Shown here: positions 1 to 6,859 of the stretch, piece after piece
How the letters are laid out: each line of letters begins with the position of its first letter
Position numbering within the stretch: the first letter of the stretch is position 1
Source of the DNA: Actinomadura spongiicola
GTDB taxonomy: Bacteria; Actinomycetota; Actinomycetes; Streptosporangiales; Streptosporangiaceae
Direction: 5' to 3'
DNA: 64,000 nucleotides
Assembly (NCBI RefSeq): GCF_003432485.1
Contig: NZ_QVNQ01000007.1
Coordinates: 429,079 to 493,078, forward strand
Notes under the pieces: generated by a model
Told to the model about the DNA's origin: nothing
The model's input: only the letters and a program-made list of their open reading frames with translations
Databases searched by the model: none
Program-made: the position numbers and the translations under genes

Positions 1-2
1 GC

Positions 3-35
3 AACCCGATCGAACTCTTCCAACCGGCCGCCTGA
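3..35 (+). CDS. C-terminal end of an unidentified protein (partial)
   Basis: Only ten sense codons (ending Leu-Phe-Gln-Pro-Ala-Ala) and a TGA stop at 33-35 lie inside the window. The codons are GC-rich like the neighbouring genes, and a strong terminator hairpin follows nine bases after the stop, which supports a real gene end on this strand. The family cannot be named from so short a piece. Confidence 0.35.
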   Translation, partial: NPIELFQPAA

Positions 36-43
36 CGACCACC

Positions 44-77
44 GAGCACCGGCGGCCTGACCAGGCCGCCGGTGCTC
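44..77 (+). terminator. Intrinsic-type terminator hairpin
   Basis: The arms 44-59 and 62-77 are perfect reverse complements over 16 bp with almost no loop (effectively a 15-bp stem and a tetraloop). There is no T-run, as is usual for high-GC actinobacterial terminators. It closes the partial gene ending at 35. Confidence 0.75.
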
Positions 78-420
78 ACGCATGCCCGGCCGGCGACCGT
101 TTCCGGCCAGCACCCGATGCCCGTACACCTGCTCATCGACCCTCCCCACCCCCCGACCCCCGTTTGGAACGATTCTTTGTCAAAGACCCGGTATTGACCC
201 TCGATGATCGATGATCAAGTCGGCTGAAGCGCTTTCATTGGACAATTGAAATGGATCGAAAAGTTGAAAAACTTAGATTGACGATACTTAACTATAGAAG
301 TTATCCTCTGTTCAGATCTTGGATCTGTCAGCGCCGGTGTCCGTCCAGTCCAGACCTCCGGCCCCACTTCTTCGGTCTCCTGAAGAAGTGGAAGCTCCTA
401 CTGTTGAGCAGAGGAACCAC
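78..420 (+). promoter_or_regulatory. AT-rich promoter region of the DUF4360 gene, with LacI-like palindrome
   Basis: This 343-base stretch holds no gene and becomes clearly AT-rich from about 225 to 310, unlike its surroundings. GAAGCGCTTTC at 226-236 contains the perfect core AAGCGCTT, which resembles LacI-family operators. A possible promoter is TTGACG (278-283), a 17-nt spacer and TTATCC (301-306). A small AAGTT/AACTT hairpin lies at about 262-275. The ribosome binding site AGAGGA (410-415) fixes the downstream start at 421. The operator and promoter are inferences from pattern only. Confidence 0.4.
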
Positions 421-1083
421 ATGCGTAGAGGTATCGCCGCTTCTGTCGCTGTCACCGCGCTCGCCTTGACCGCGGTGTCCACCACCCCCGCAGCCGCGTC
501 CGGGGAATTTCTCGAACGCGGCCCCGAGGGAGTCACCATCGAGATCGCCACGGTCATGGGCAGTGGATGTCCGCAGGACACCGCCGCGGTGGCCCTGTCC
601 AAGGACGCCGAGGCCTTCACCATCACCTACAGCAAGTACCTCGCCCAGGTGGGCGGCGCTTCACCGCCCACCGACGAGCGCAAGAACTGTCAGATCAACC
701 TGAGAGTGCACGTTCCCCAGGGCTTCACCTACGCCGTCTCGAAAGTGGACTACCGCGGCTTCGCCAACTTGCAACCCGGCGCAACCGCCACCCAGATCGC
801 CAGCTACTACTTCCAAGGCGATACGAGCACCAGGCACCACGCCACCGAATTCAAAGGCCCGCACAAGAAGTTCTGGCAGACCACCGACCTCGTACCGCTG
901 GCCGCGCTCGTATGGTCACCATGCGGTGAACAGCGCAACTTCAACATCAATACGCAACTGCTGGTGGACGTCGGGACCTCGGACGATTCGAAGGTCAGCT
1001 ACATCAACATGGACTCCACCGACGGCGACATCAACACCACATACCACTACTCCTGGAAGCGTTGCGTTAAACCAGGAAACTGA
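421..1083 (+). CDS. Secreted DUF4360 family protein
   Basis: This 220-residue secreted protein has a signal peptide (two Arg, then a hydrophobic Ala/Val-rich stretch ending near an AAASG site at about residue 27). The mature part matches the actinobacterial DUF4360 family as I know it: a VPQGFTYAV segment, DYRGFANL, a YYFQG motif, paired Cys residues (near GSGC, KNC, SPCGE) and the C-terminal WKRC. The Cys suggest disulfides outside the cell. The function of the family is unknown. The start at 421 was chosen over upstream in-frame ATG codons because it begins the signal peptide and has AGAGGA at the right distance. Confidence 0.88.
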   Translation: MRRGIAASVAVTALALTAVSTTPAAASGEFLERGPEGVTIEIATVMGSGCPQDTAAVALSKDAEAFTITYSKYLAQVGGASPPTDERKNCQINLRVHVPQGFTYAVSKVDYRGFANLQPGATATQIASYYFQGDTSTRHHATEFKGPHKKFWQTTDLVPLAALVWSPCGEQRNFNINTQLLVDVGTSDDSKVSYINMDSTDGDINTTYHYSWKRCVKPGN

Positions 1084-1324
1084 TTCCGGCCAAGCGCAGG
1101 GAGTGGCCACCTGGACGCCGGCCGCATACCGGAAGAAGTGTCCAAGACACCGATCGGTCCAACCGGGCCATGCCCTCCTACAACGGGCACGGCCCGGTCC
1201 CGCCACAGCCAGAGTCGTGGCTCAGAGCACCGATCCAGACAGGCGCCTCGCTCTCGACACGTGATCCCGCCCACGGCAGGCTCGGGAACGTCCCCATGGT
1301 CCGCCATTGGAACGTGGGCCGTCC

Positions 1325-1417
1325 ATGGCCTTCTCCGACGAGCACCAGGAAGTGCCGTTCGTAGTTCTGAAGCAATTCATCGACCGAGTCGGCAAAGCAC
1401 TCGCCACCACGACCTGA
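1325..1417 (+). pseudogene. Possible 3' remnant of a gene (30 codons)
   Basis: A short frame starting at ATG 1325 encodes a protein-like sequence containing the segments SDEHQEVPFVVL and KQFIDRVGKAL and ends in TGA at 1417. The frame stays open upstream without recognisable content, so this looks like the tail of a truncated gene rather than a small intact one. It sits just outside the tRNA-Gly fragment and terminator at 1454-1539, in a stretch otherwise without genes (1084-1453). The family is not recognised and the call is weak. Confidence 0.25.
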
Positions 1418-1453
1418 CCGGGCACGCCCTGGGCACGATCTCGGGGCGAGAAG

Positions 1454-1487
1454 GGCCCAGGCGGGAAGTAGGGTTCCTGCCTGGGCC
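1454..1487 (+). terminator. Terminator hairpin duplicated with the one before tRNA-Gly
   Basis: GGCCCAGGC (1454-1462) pairs with GCCTGGGCC (1479-1487) and is followed by TTT. The same stem with a different loop occurs at 2708-2746 after the integrase remnant. In both places the hairpin lies just ahead of tRNA-Gly sequence, so hairpin and tRNA 3' end form one duplicated module. Confidence 0.6.
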
Positions 1488-1497
1488 TTTGGGGTGG

Positions 1498-1539
1498 AGC
1501 GGGCGACGGGAATTGAACCCGCGTAGGCAGTTTGGAAGA
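1498..1539 (-). repeat. tRNA-Gly 3'-half fragment (attachment-site-like direct repeat)
   Basis: These 42 bases match the anticodon-loop-to-3'-end half of the tRNA-Gly(TCC) gene (2756-2797) at 40 of 42 positions, in the same orientation. The 5' half of the tRNA is absent, so it cannot be a functional tRNA. A displaced tRNA 3' end with the intact tRNA 1.26 kb away is the usual footprint of an integrative element that used the tRNA gene as attB. Confidence 0.75.
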
Positions 1540-1698
1540 TTTCGGGCCACGATCTTGAAACCAGCCCCAACGCAGGTCACCGCCCACACCCCGTGATCCG
1601 CAAGCGACCGTAGCCCCCCGCTATCGACCATCCCAACGGGCACGATCAGGGCACGGCCTTTCGGTGACCGAACCGATCATCGGAAGGCATGGGTGCGG

Positions 1699-2079
1699 TC
1701 AGCTTGGTGTCCTAGCGTTGAAGGGCGGCTCGGGAGGATCCGAGTGTCCGTTGCTGCCTGCGGCCGTCACTTGCCAGCAAGGTTCTCTCGCATCGTCGAG
1801 GTAGAGCCACACGTAGACGACGGGGAAGGGCTTGCCTTCGTGATCGAGGGGCGGCTCGGTGGCAGCAGTGGCAAGCTGCTGGGCCAAGATGCCGGCGTAG
1901 CCCGTGGAAAACTGCGGACGGTGATTGACTTGCACCACCGTGGTAGGCCGGTCACCCTGCCAGATGGTGAGTTGGTCACCGGTTACACCGATGCTGGTGA
2001 TGGTGTCTGCACGGATGAGATGGATGTCTTCGGTCACCAGCCAGACCACGGGGGGACTCGTGAAGGCTTCGGGCTCCAT
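1699..2079 (-). CDS. Hypothetical protein inside the integrated element
   Basis: A 126-residue protein of unknown function. It opens with a hydrophobic strand-like segment (VVWLVTEDIHLIRADTI), contains TIWQGDRPTTVVQV and VVYVWLYLDD, and ends in a Pro-rich tail. The alternating pattern suggests an all-beta fold such as a small cargo protein of the element. An AGGA-like ribosome site lies about 8 bases before the ATG at 2079. I recall similar small orphan proteins in actinomycete integrative elements but cannot name a family. No partner gene is adjacent, so the function is open. Confidence 0.55.
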   Translation of the reverse strand: MEPEAFTSPPVVWLVTEDIHLIRADTITSIGVTGDQLTIWQGDRPTTVVQVNHRPQFSTGYAGILAQQLATAATEPPLDHEGKPFPVVYVWLYLDDAREPCWQVTAAGSNGHSDPPEPPFNARTPS

Positions 2080-2212
2080 AACAGCGGATCCTAGAGGTAA
2101 TACGGCGTCTTCGAGAGTTTACGTCCGGCCCTTGTGGCTGTCTTGGGCATGCGGCGTAGCCGCTGTTCTTCCCCCACTTTCCTCCCCCCGGCCCCGACGA
2201 GACCTGTACTTA

Positions 2213-2276
2213 GCGACGGACGGGTTCTGTCAAGAGTGGCGCCCGTAGGGCGCCCTTGACAGGTTCCGGCCGTCGC
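2213..2276. repeat. 64-bp imperfect palindrome in the integrated element
   Basis: The core CTGTCAAG (2227-2234), an AGT bulge and GGCGCCC (2238-2244) pair with GGGCGCC (2248-2254) and CTTGACAG (2255-2262) around a GTA loop. The symmetry continues outward, interrupted by a few mismatches, to GCGACGG (2213-2219) and CCGTCGC (2270-2276). As RNA it would be a long near-continuous hairpin. As DNA it could be a replication or transfer origin or a protein site of the lost element. Its role is not known. Confidence 0.6.
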
Positions 2277-2483
2277 CATCCTCAACACATAGGGGTCGGG
2301 GGCAGCCACGTGCATTTCCAGCTCAGCTTGCAACGTCCCTGGACTGGCGGAGTCTGATTACCAGCTCAAAGACGTTTGGGCGGCGGCGCGACCCCGTGGC
2401 GGCCGGTGGGGACGGGGCCGGCGGACGTGGCGCGATGCGCGGCCCGGCGCGGGGCCGCGCCAGCGGCCCAGCGCCGCCGCCCC

Positions 2484-2690
2484 TTGACCGGTGCCAGTCT
2501 CGAAGAGTTGATGACGAGGATGGGGCACGCCTCGACGCGGGCGGCGCTGATCTATCAGCACGCAAGCCAGGATCGAGACAGGGTGATCGCGGCGGCCCTC
2601 GGTGAGGCATTCAAGGTGGCTTGGGCCGGTGACAAGAGTGACAAGGGCACGCTGAAACGATCGGGCACGCAACGGGCACGGAAGCGTTAA
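2484..2690 (+). pseudogene. Tyrosine recombinase (integrase) C-terminal remnant
   Basis: About 68 codons in one frame match the end of actinomycete phage-type integrases: LTGASLEELMTRMGHAS followed by TRAALIYQHA and a basic tail. The GH dipeptide is the conserved His of the tyrosine recombinase active site, and the Tyr in IYQH is the expected nucleophile. The N-terminal and central parts with the first catalytic Arg are missing. Upstream (2340-2483) is GC-rich sequence with no integrase similarity that I can see, so the gene is truncated. It ends just before a terminator and the tRNA-Gly attachment site. Confidence 0.75.
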
Positions 2691-2707
2691 CGATCTTGAG
2701 GAAAAGC

Positions 2708-2746
2708 AAGGCCCAGGTGGAGAAACATGCTCTCTGCCTGGGCCTT
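2708..2746 (+). terminator. Terminator after the integrase remnant
   Basis: AAGGCCCAGG (2708-2717) pairs with CCTGGGCCTT (2737-2746), and one more T follows. It lies between the integrase remnant on the + strand and the tRNA-Gly gene on the - strand, and can serve both. It is the counterpart of the hairpin at 1454-1487. Confidence 0.7.
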
Positions 2747-2755
2747 TGCGGTGGG

Positions 2756-2826
2756 AGCGGGCGACGGGAATCGAACCCGCGTAGCCAGTTTGGAAGACTG
2801 GGGCTCTACCATTGAGCTACGCCCGC
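2756..2826 (-). tRNA. tRNA-Gly(TCC)
   Basis: On the minus strand the gene folds as a standard 71-nt cloverleaf: acceptor GCGGGCG/CGCCCGC, D-arm with GCTC...GAGC, anticodon loop CTTCCAA giving anticodon TCC, and T-arm with GGTTCGATTCC. CCA is not encoded. The 3' half is also the integration target of the decayed element next to it. Confidence 0.95.
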
Positions 2827-2963
2827 GAGCGGATGGAGGGCCCGGCCCTCGATCGCCATCCCGTAGCGTACAGGGTTTTTGGGGGTGGACGTGTCGGTGG
2901 GGCGACACGCGCGAGGCTGATCGGGACTAGACTGCTCGGGTCATCGTGTTCGGCGGTGACGTA

Positions 2964-3037
2964 CGGGCTGTAGCGCAGTTTGGTAGCGCACTGGCTTTGG
3001 GTGCCAGGGGTCGTGGGTTCAAATCCCGCCAGCCCGA
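2964..3037 (+). tRNA. tRNA-Pro(TGG)
   Basis: A 74-nt cloverleaf: acceptor CGGGCTG/CAGCCCG with discriminator A, D-arm GCGC...GCGC, anticodon stem CTGGC/GCCAG with loop TTTGGGT (anticodon TGG) and T-loop TTCAAAT. CCA is not encoded. It is transcribed toward the 3' end of the alaS-like gene, which begins 33 bp downstream on the other strand. Confidence 0.95.
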
Positions 3038-3070
3038 CCGGAGGCCGTTCCCGGCCGGGCCGCTCGGCGG

Positions 3071-5665
3071 TCAGGGTGAGGGCGCCAGGAGGGCGCGGGC
3101 CGCTGTTGCGGCGGTGATGATCGCTTTCGGCAGGTTCTCGGGGGCGCGGCCGCCCGCGTTCGCGATGGGGCCCTTGCCGCCCGCGCCGCCGCCGACCTCG
3201 CGTGCGGCGGTGGTGAGGAGGTCGCGGGCCTGGACGTGCGGGCCCCCGGCGGCGACCAGGGCCGCCTTCCCGTCGGATTCCGTGCCGAGGATGACGATGC
3301 CGTCCGGGCCGCGGTGGGTGAGGATCGTGGTCGCGATCGTGCGGAGGTCGGCGGCGGTCATGTGAGGGACGGTGTCCGCCACGAGCCACCCGCCGGGTAC
3401 CTGTTCGGCGCGGGATGCGAGGCGGGTCGCGTGGGCGTCCAGTTGGGTTCGGCGCAGGGTCTCCAGGTGTCGTTGGGTTTCCGCGAGTGTTTCCAGGCGT
3501 TGCCGTAGGCGATGCGGGGCCTCGTCGGGGGAGACGTGGAGGAGGGCCGCCAGCTCGGTGAGGAGGTCGCGCTGGTGGTCGTAGTGGCGGAGGGCGTCGG
3601 CGCCCGTGAGGGCTTCGATGCGGCGCAGGCCCGTGCCGATCGACGACTCGCTGACGATGTGGACGGGGCCCGCCTGGGTGCCGTGGCCTACGTGGGTGCC
3701 GCCGCACAGTTCGCGGGACGCGTCGCCGATGTCCACGACGCGGACGGTGTCGCCGTACTTCTCGCCGAACAGGGTGAGTGCGCCTGCCTCTTCTGCTTCG
3801 GTGCGGGTCGCTTCCCAGACGCGGACGTCGGGGTCGTCGAGGAGGTAGTCGTTGACCAGGGTCTGGACGACGGCGGTGTCGACGGGGGAGAAGTGCGCGA
3901 AGTCGAAGCGGAGGCGGCCCGGTTCGACGCGTGAGCCGCGTTGGGTCGCGTGGTCGCCGAGGAGTCGGCGCAGCATCGCGTGGAGGACGTGGGTGGCGCT
4001 GTGCGAGCGGGCGGTCGCCGCGCGGCGGTCGGCGTCCACGATCGCCTCCCCGTCGCCGGTGCGGGCCTCGCCGTCCAGGACGCGGGCGGTGTGGACGTGC
4101 AGGCCGTCGAGGCCGAGGCGGGTGTCGAGGACCTGGAGTGTCGCGTCGGACGTGCGGAGCGTGCCGGTGTCGCCGACCTGGCCGCCCGACTCGGCGTAGA
4201 ACGGGGTGCGGGACAGGATCACCTCGACCTCGGTGCCCTCGCCAGCGGTCGGAATGGGGCCGTCGGGGCCGAGCAGCGTGAGGATGGTCGTTTCGGTGGT
4301 TGTCGTGGAGTAGCCGACGAAGTCGGTGGGGCCGTGTTCGGCGGTGATACGGCGGTAGGTGTCCTGGCGTGCGATTTCGTTGTTCTTGTGGCCTCGGCTC
4401 GTGTGTCGCGCCTGGAGGCGTTGCTTTTCGAGGAGTTCCGCGAATTCGTTCTCGTCGACCGTTAGGCCTGCTGAACGTGCGGCGTCGATGGTCAGGTCGA
4501 TGGGGAATCCATAGGTGTCGTGCAGGACGAAGGCGGTCTGGGCGGGAAGGTTTGTGGTTGCTTTTTTGATGGCGGATTCGAGGAGTTGGGAACCCTGGCG
4601 TAGCGTTCGCTCGAAGCCTTCCTCTTCGGCTGTGACGACCTGGCGGATCAGGTCGGCATGGTGGCTCAGCTCGGGCCAGGCCGTGCCCTGGTTCTTGATG
4701 ACGGTCGAGGTCAGGGGCGTCAGGACGAGGTCGTCCATGCCGAGTTTGCGTGCGTGGCGGATGGCGCGGCGCATCAGGCGGCGCAGCACGTAGCCTCTGC
4801 CGTCGCGGGAAGGTAGGACGCCGTCGGCGATGAGGAACGCGATGGATCGGGCGTGTTCTGTGACGATGCGGGTGGACGTGTCGTCGCGGCCCGCCATTTC
4901 GCGGACGAGTCGGAACGTGGGCGCCAGGAGGTCGGTCTCGCATTCGGTGTCGACGTCCTGGAGGATCGCCGCGAGGCGCCCCAGGCCCAGGCCCGTGTCG
5001 ATGTTCCGTGCGGGCAGTTCACCAAGGATGGGATATCCGTCTTTTCCTGGGCCCTCTCCCCGGAGGTTCTGCATGAAAACGAGATTCCACAGTTCCTGGT
5101 AGCGTTCGCCGTCGACGGCGGGCCCGCCTTCGCGTCCGAAGGACGGCCCTCGGTCGTAGTGAATCTCGGACGACGGTCCGCATGGACCGGGAACTCCCAT
5201 CGACCAGTAGTTGTCCGCCATGCCGAGACGCTGGATCCGTTCCGAGGGCACACCGAGGCGTTTCCAGAGTTGCACGGACTCGTCGTCGTCCAGGTACACG
5301 GTGACCCACAGGCGTCCTGGGTCGAGGTTGTAGTGGCGGGTGAGAAGCTCCCACGCCCAGGAGATCGCCTCGGCCTTGAAGTAGTCGCCGAAGGAGAAGT
5401 TGCCGAGCATTTCGAAGAACGTGGAGTGGCGCGTGGTGCGGCCCACGTTCTCGATGTCGGACGTCCGCGCGCACTTCTGTACGGATACCGCGCGTGAGTG
5501 GTCGGGCTTCGTCTCGCCGAGGAAGTAGGGCTTGAACTGGTTCATGCCCGCGTTCGTCAGCAGCAGCGTGGGATCGGACGGAATGAGCGGGCTGGACGGC
5601 ACGACCCGATGGTCGCGTTGTTGAAAGAAGTCCAGAAACGTCGAACGAATGTCAGTCGAACGCAT
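3071..5665 (-). CDS. alaS: Alanyl-tRNA synthetase, divergent (possible second copy)
   Basis: This 864-residue class II enzyme would charge tRNA-Ala with alanine and edit mischarged Ser/Gly. The catalytic core is at about 1-240 (motif 2 near residues 80-97), the editing domain carries the zinc ligands HSATH (H555, H559) and CGGTH (C654, H658), and a C-Ala domain with a Gly-rich GGGAGGKG stretch ends the protein. Length is normal. Two oddities: motif 3 reads DTGLGLGR (223-230), where Gly229 replaces the Glu usual before the motif Arg, and the usual GPCGPCSE is GPCGPSSE. The gene stands alone, away from the rpsD/ruvX/mltG-type neighbours usual for actinobacterial alaS, and its third codon positions look less GC-biased than in flanking genes. 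I infer a paralogue or an acquired copy. GAGG lies 7 bases before the ATG. Confidence 0.9.
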   Translation of the reverse strand: MRSTDIRSTFLDFFQQRDHRVVPSSPLIPSDPTLLLTNAGMNQFKPYFLGETKPDHSRAVSVQKCARTSDIENVGRTTRHSTFFEMLGNFSFGDYFKAEAISWAWELLTRHYNLDPGRLWVTVYLDDDESVQLWKRLGVPSERIQRLGMADNYWSMGVPGPCGPSSEIHYDRGPSFGREGGPAVDGERYQELWNLVFMQNLRGEGPGKDGYPILGELPARNIDTGLGLGRLAAILQDVDTECETDLLAPTFRLVREMAGRDDTSTRIVTEHARSIAFLIADGVLPSRDGRGYVLRRLMRRAIRHARKLGMDDLVLTPLTSTVIKNQGTAWPELSHHADLIRQVVTAEEEGFERTLRQGSQLLESAIKKATTNLPAQTAFVLHDTYGFPIDLTIDAARSAGLTVDENEFAELLEKQRLQARHTSRGHKNNEIARQDTYRRITAEHGPTDFVGYSTTTTETTILTLLGPDGPIPTAGEGTEVEVILSRTPFYAESGGQVGDTGTLRTSDATLQVLDTRLGLDGLHVHTARVLDGEARTGDGEAIVDADRRAATARSHSATHVLHAMLRRLLGDHATQRGSRVEPGRLRFDFAHFSPVDTAVVQTLVNDYLLDDPDVRVWEATRTEAEEAGALTLFGEKYGDTVRVVDIGDASRELCGGTHVGHGTQAGPVHIVSESSIGTGLRRIEALTGADALRHYDHQRDLLTELAALLHVSPDEAPHRLRQRLETLAETQRHLETLRRTQLDAHATRLASRAEQVPGGWLVADTVPHMTAADLRTIATTILTHRGPDGIVILGTESDGKAALVAAGGPHVQARDLLTTAAREVGGGAGGKGPIANAGGRAPENLPKAIITAATAARALLAPSP

Positions 5666-5672
5666 GGAACGG

Positions 5673-5777
5673 CCTCACGAGGTCGATGGGATGACGGCGC
5701 ACACCGCCGAGCCGGGCCGGGCACGACTGCTCGTTCCCCAGCTCGGCGCGGCTAGCTCGCCGTCCCACCTCGTGAAG
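5673..5777 (-). promoter_or_regulatory. Potential Shine-Dalgarno-sequestering leader of the alaS-like gene
   Basis: In the minus-strand transcript CTTCACGAGGT (5777-5767) can pair over 11 bp (one G-U) with ACCTCGTGAGG (5683-5673), whose last bases are the only Shine-Dalgarno sequence of the gene. An inner stem of CGCCGAGC/GCTCGGCG lies between the arms. The upstream arm overlaps AGGTGGGACGGCG (5770-5758 on the minus strand), which matches 11 of 13 positions of the T-box core GGGTGGNACCGCG. A possible -10 (TAGCTT) just upstream leaves little room for a T-box stem I, so a full T-box is doubtful. Translation control is inferred only from the pairing. Confidence 0.45.
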
Positions 5778-5859
5778 GTCCATCACCGCCAAGCTACCGC
5801 GCGGGGCAGCGGATGGCACATGGAATTCCTGTCGCGCTCGGGCGGGTCAGGTGCCTAGG

Positions 5860-6318
5860 GTGAGCCGCGTGTACGCCTATCTGGGCCCTGCGGAACTGCT
5901 TGACCAGGTGCGTCCCGGGGTGGAGGGAGAACCCGTCACATCGGCGGCGGACGTCGAACGGCTCTGTCGGGACGAGCCGTTCACCTATGTCGTGGCGCTC
6001 GACGGCACGCTCCGGATCGCCCCGCGCCGCAGCGAGCACGTCGCGTGCGCCGGTGGGCGGAGCGTCCTGGCCGCCGGGGAGATCACCTTTCACGGCACGG
6101 CCGTCACGGAGGTCAGCAACCAGTCGACCGGCTACTGCCCCGGCGAGGAATCCTGGCCCGCGGTCGCGGACGCGATCGACCGCGCGGGGCTGGAAAGACC
6201 CGACGGCTTCACCCACACCTTCGTTTTCCGACATTGCTCCGGGTGCGGAGAACTCAACGTCGTGAAGGACGACTACCACGTCTGCGTCTTCTGCGAAAAA
6301 GATCTCGACCCCGTGTGA
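5860..6318 (+). CDS. Conserved hypothetical protein with C-terminal zinc ribbon
   Basis: A 152-residue protein. The C-terminus carries two Cys pairs, CSGC and CVFC (in HCSGCGELNVV and YHVCVFCEKD), a probable zinc ribbon. The rest reads as a compact alpha/beta domain with FTYVVALDGTLRIAPRRSEH and VACAGGRSVLAAGEITF. I recall this as a widespread actinobacterial protein of unknown function. It is transcribed away from the alaS-like gene. GTG at 5860 was chosen because AGG at 5849-5851 is well spaced. GTG 5851 and 5869 are alternatives. Confidence 0.8.
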   Translation: MSRVYAYLGPAELLDQVRPGVEGEPVTSAADVERLCRDEPFTYVVALDGTLRIAPRRSEHVACAGGRSVLAAGEITFHGTAVTEVSNQSTGYCPGEESWPAVADAIDRAGLERPDGFTHTFVFRHCSGCGELNVVKDDYHVCVFCEKDLDPV

Positions 6319-6340
6319 GCCTGAGACCTTCTCAGAAGGA

Positions 6341-6727
6341 TCAGGAGGTCTTTTTCAGAGCCTCCAGTTCGGCGGCACGGGAGTCGTACTCGGCGCGGGC
6401 CGCGTCGATCGCGTCGATATGGGACTCGGCCCATGCGACAAAGGTGTTGGCCGCCTCCATGAGCGTCGCGCCCATCGGGGTGAGTGAGTATTCGACGCGG
6501 GGCGGCATCACCGGGTAGACGGTGCGGGTGACGATTCCGTCGCGTTCCAGTCCGCGCAGCGTGACGGTGAGCATGCGCTGGCTGATCCCGTCGATGTCAC
6601 GCTTGAGCTCGGTGAATCTCCTGGTGCGCTCACCCAGCATCGCGATCACCATCAACGACCATTTGTCGCCGACCCGGTCGAGGATCTCGCGGGCCCGGCA
6701 ACTCGCCGAGTGTGGGTGCAGTCCCAT
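6341..6727 (-). CDS. HxlR-family winged-helix transcriptional regulator
   Basis: A 128-residue HxlR/DUF24 regulator: a Cys near the N-terminus (HSASCRAREIL), the conserved GDKWSLMVIAML helix, TELKRDIDGISQRML recognition region, and LRGLERDGIVTR wing. The family binds palindromes as dimers and often responds to oxidants or reactive carbonyls through that Cys. It is divergent from a YceI gene, the likely target together with itself. The start at 6727 is set by GGAGAG about 6 bases upstream; an in-frame extension to 6796 would lack a ribosome site and is unlike the family. Confidence 0.92.
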   Translation of the reverse strand: MGLHPHSASCRAREILDRVGDKWSLMVIAMLGERTRRFTELKRDIDGISQRMLTVTLRGLERDGIVTRTVYPVMPPRVEYSLTPMGATLMEAANTFVAWAESHIDAIDAARAEYDSRAAELEALKKTS

Positions 6728-6801
6728 GGTTCTCTCCAGGTGACCAGGGCAGAAAAAAGTGCCTTCTTGTGCCGACTTCGAGGGTGTCCGCACCATGGAG
6801 A

Positions 6802-6820
6802 CGGTTCCGATCAGGAACCG
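6802..6820. promoter_or_regulatory. Inverted repeat between hxlR-type gene and yceI gene
   Basis: CGGTTCC (6802-6808) and GGAACCG (6814-6820) are perfect inverted halves separated by five bases. The site sits 40 bp ahead of the yceI start and 75 bp ahead of the regulator start, where an autoregulating HxlR protein would bind. The assignment to this regulator is inferred. Confidence 0.4.
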
Positions 6821-6859
6821 CCTTACCGTTCGTAACCCTTCACCGCCCTAGGAGACACG

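Larger units (their letters stand above)
1498..2826. mobile_element. Decayed integrative element at tRNA-Gly(TCC)
   Basis: The element is bounded by a tRNA-Gly 3' fragment (1498-1539) and the intact tRNA-Gly gene (2756-2826). Inside are a small orphan gene (1699-2079), a 64-bp imperfect palindrome (2213-2276) and the 3' end of a tyrosine integrase gene (about 2484-2690). That gene stops about 65 bp from the tRNA 3' end, the usual place for int in actinomycete integrative elements. No replication, transfer or excisionase gene is left, so it cannot move by itself. The boundaries are inferred from the repeat. Confidence 0.65.

Noticed and set aside
5758..5860. A complete T-box riboswitch upstream of the alaS-like gene.
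   Set aside because: The T-box core is only an 11/13 match, and the likely transcription start leaves no room for a stem I with an Ala specifier. Only the Shine-Dalgarno pairing was kept as a finding.
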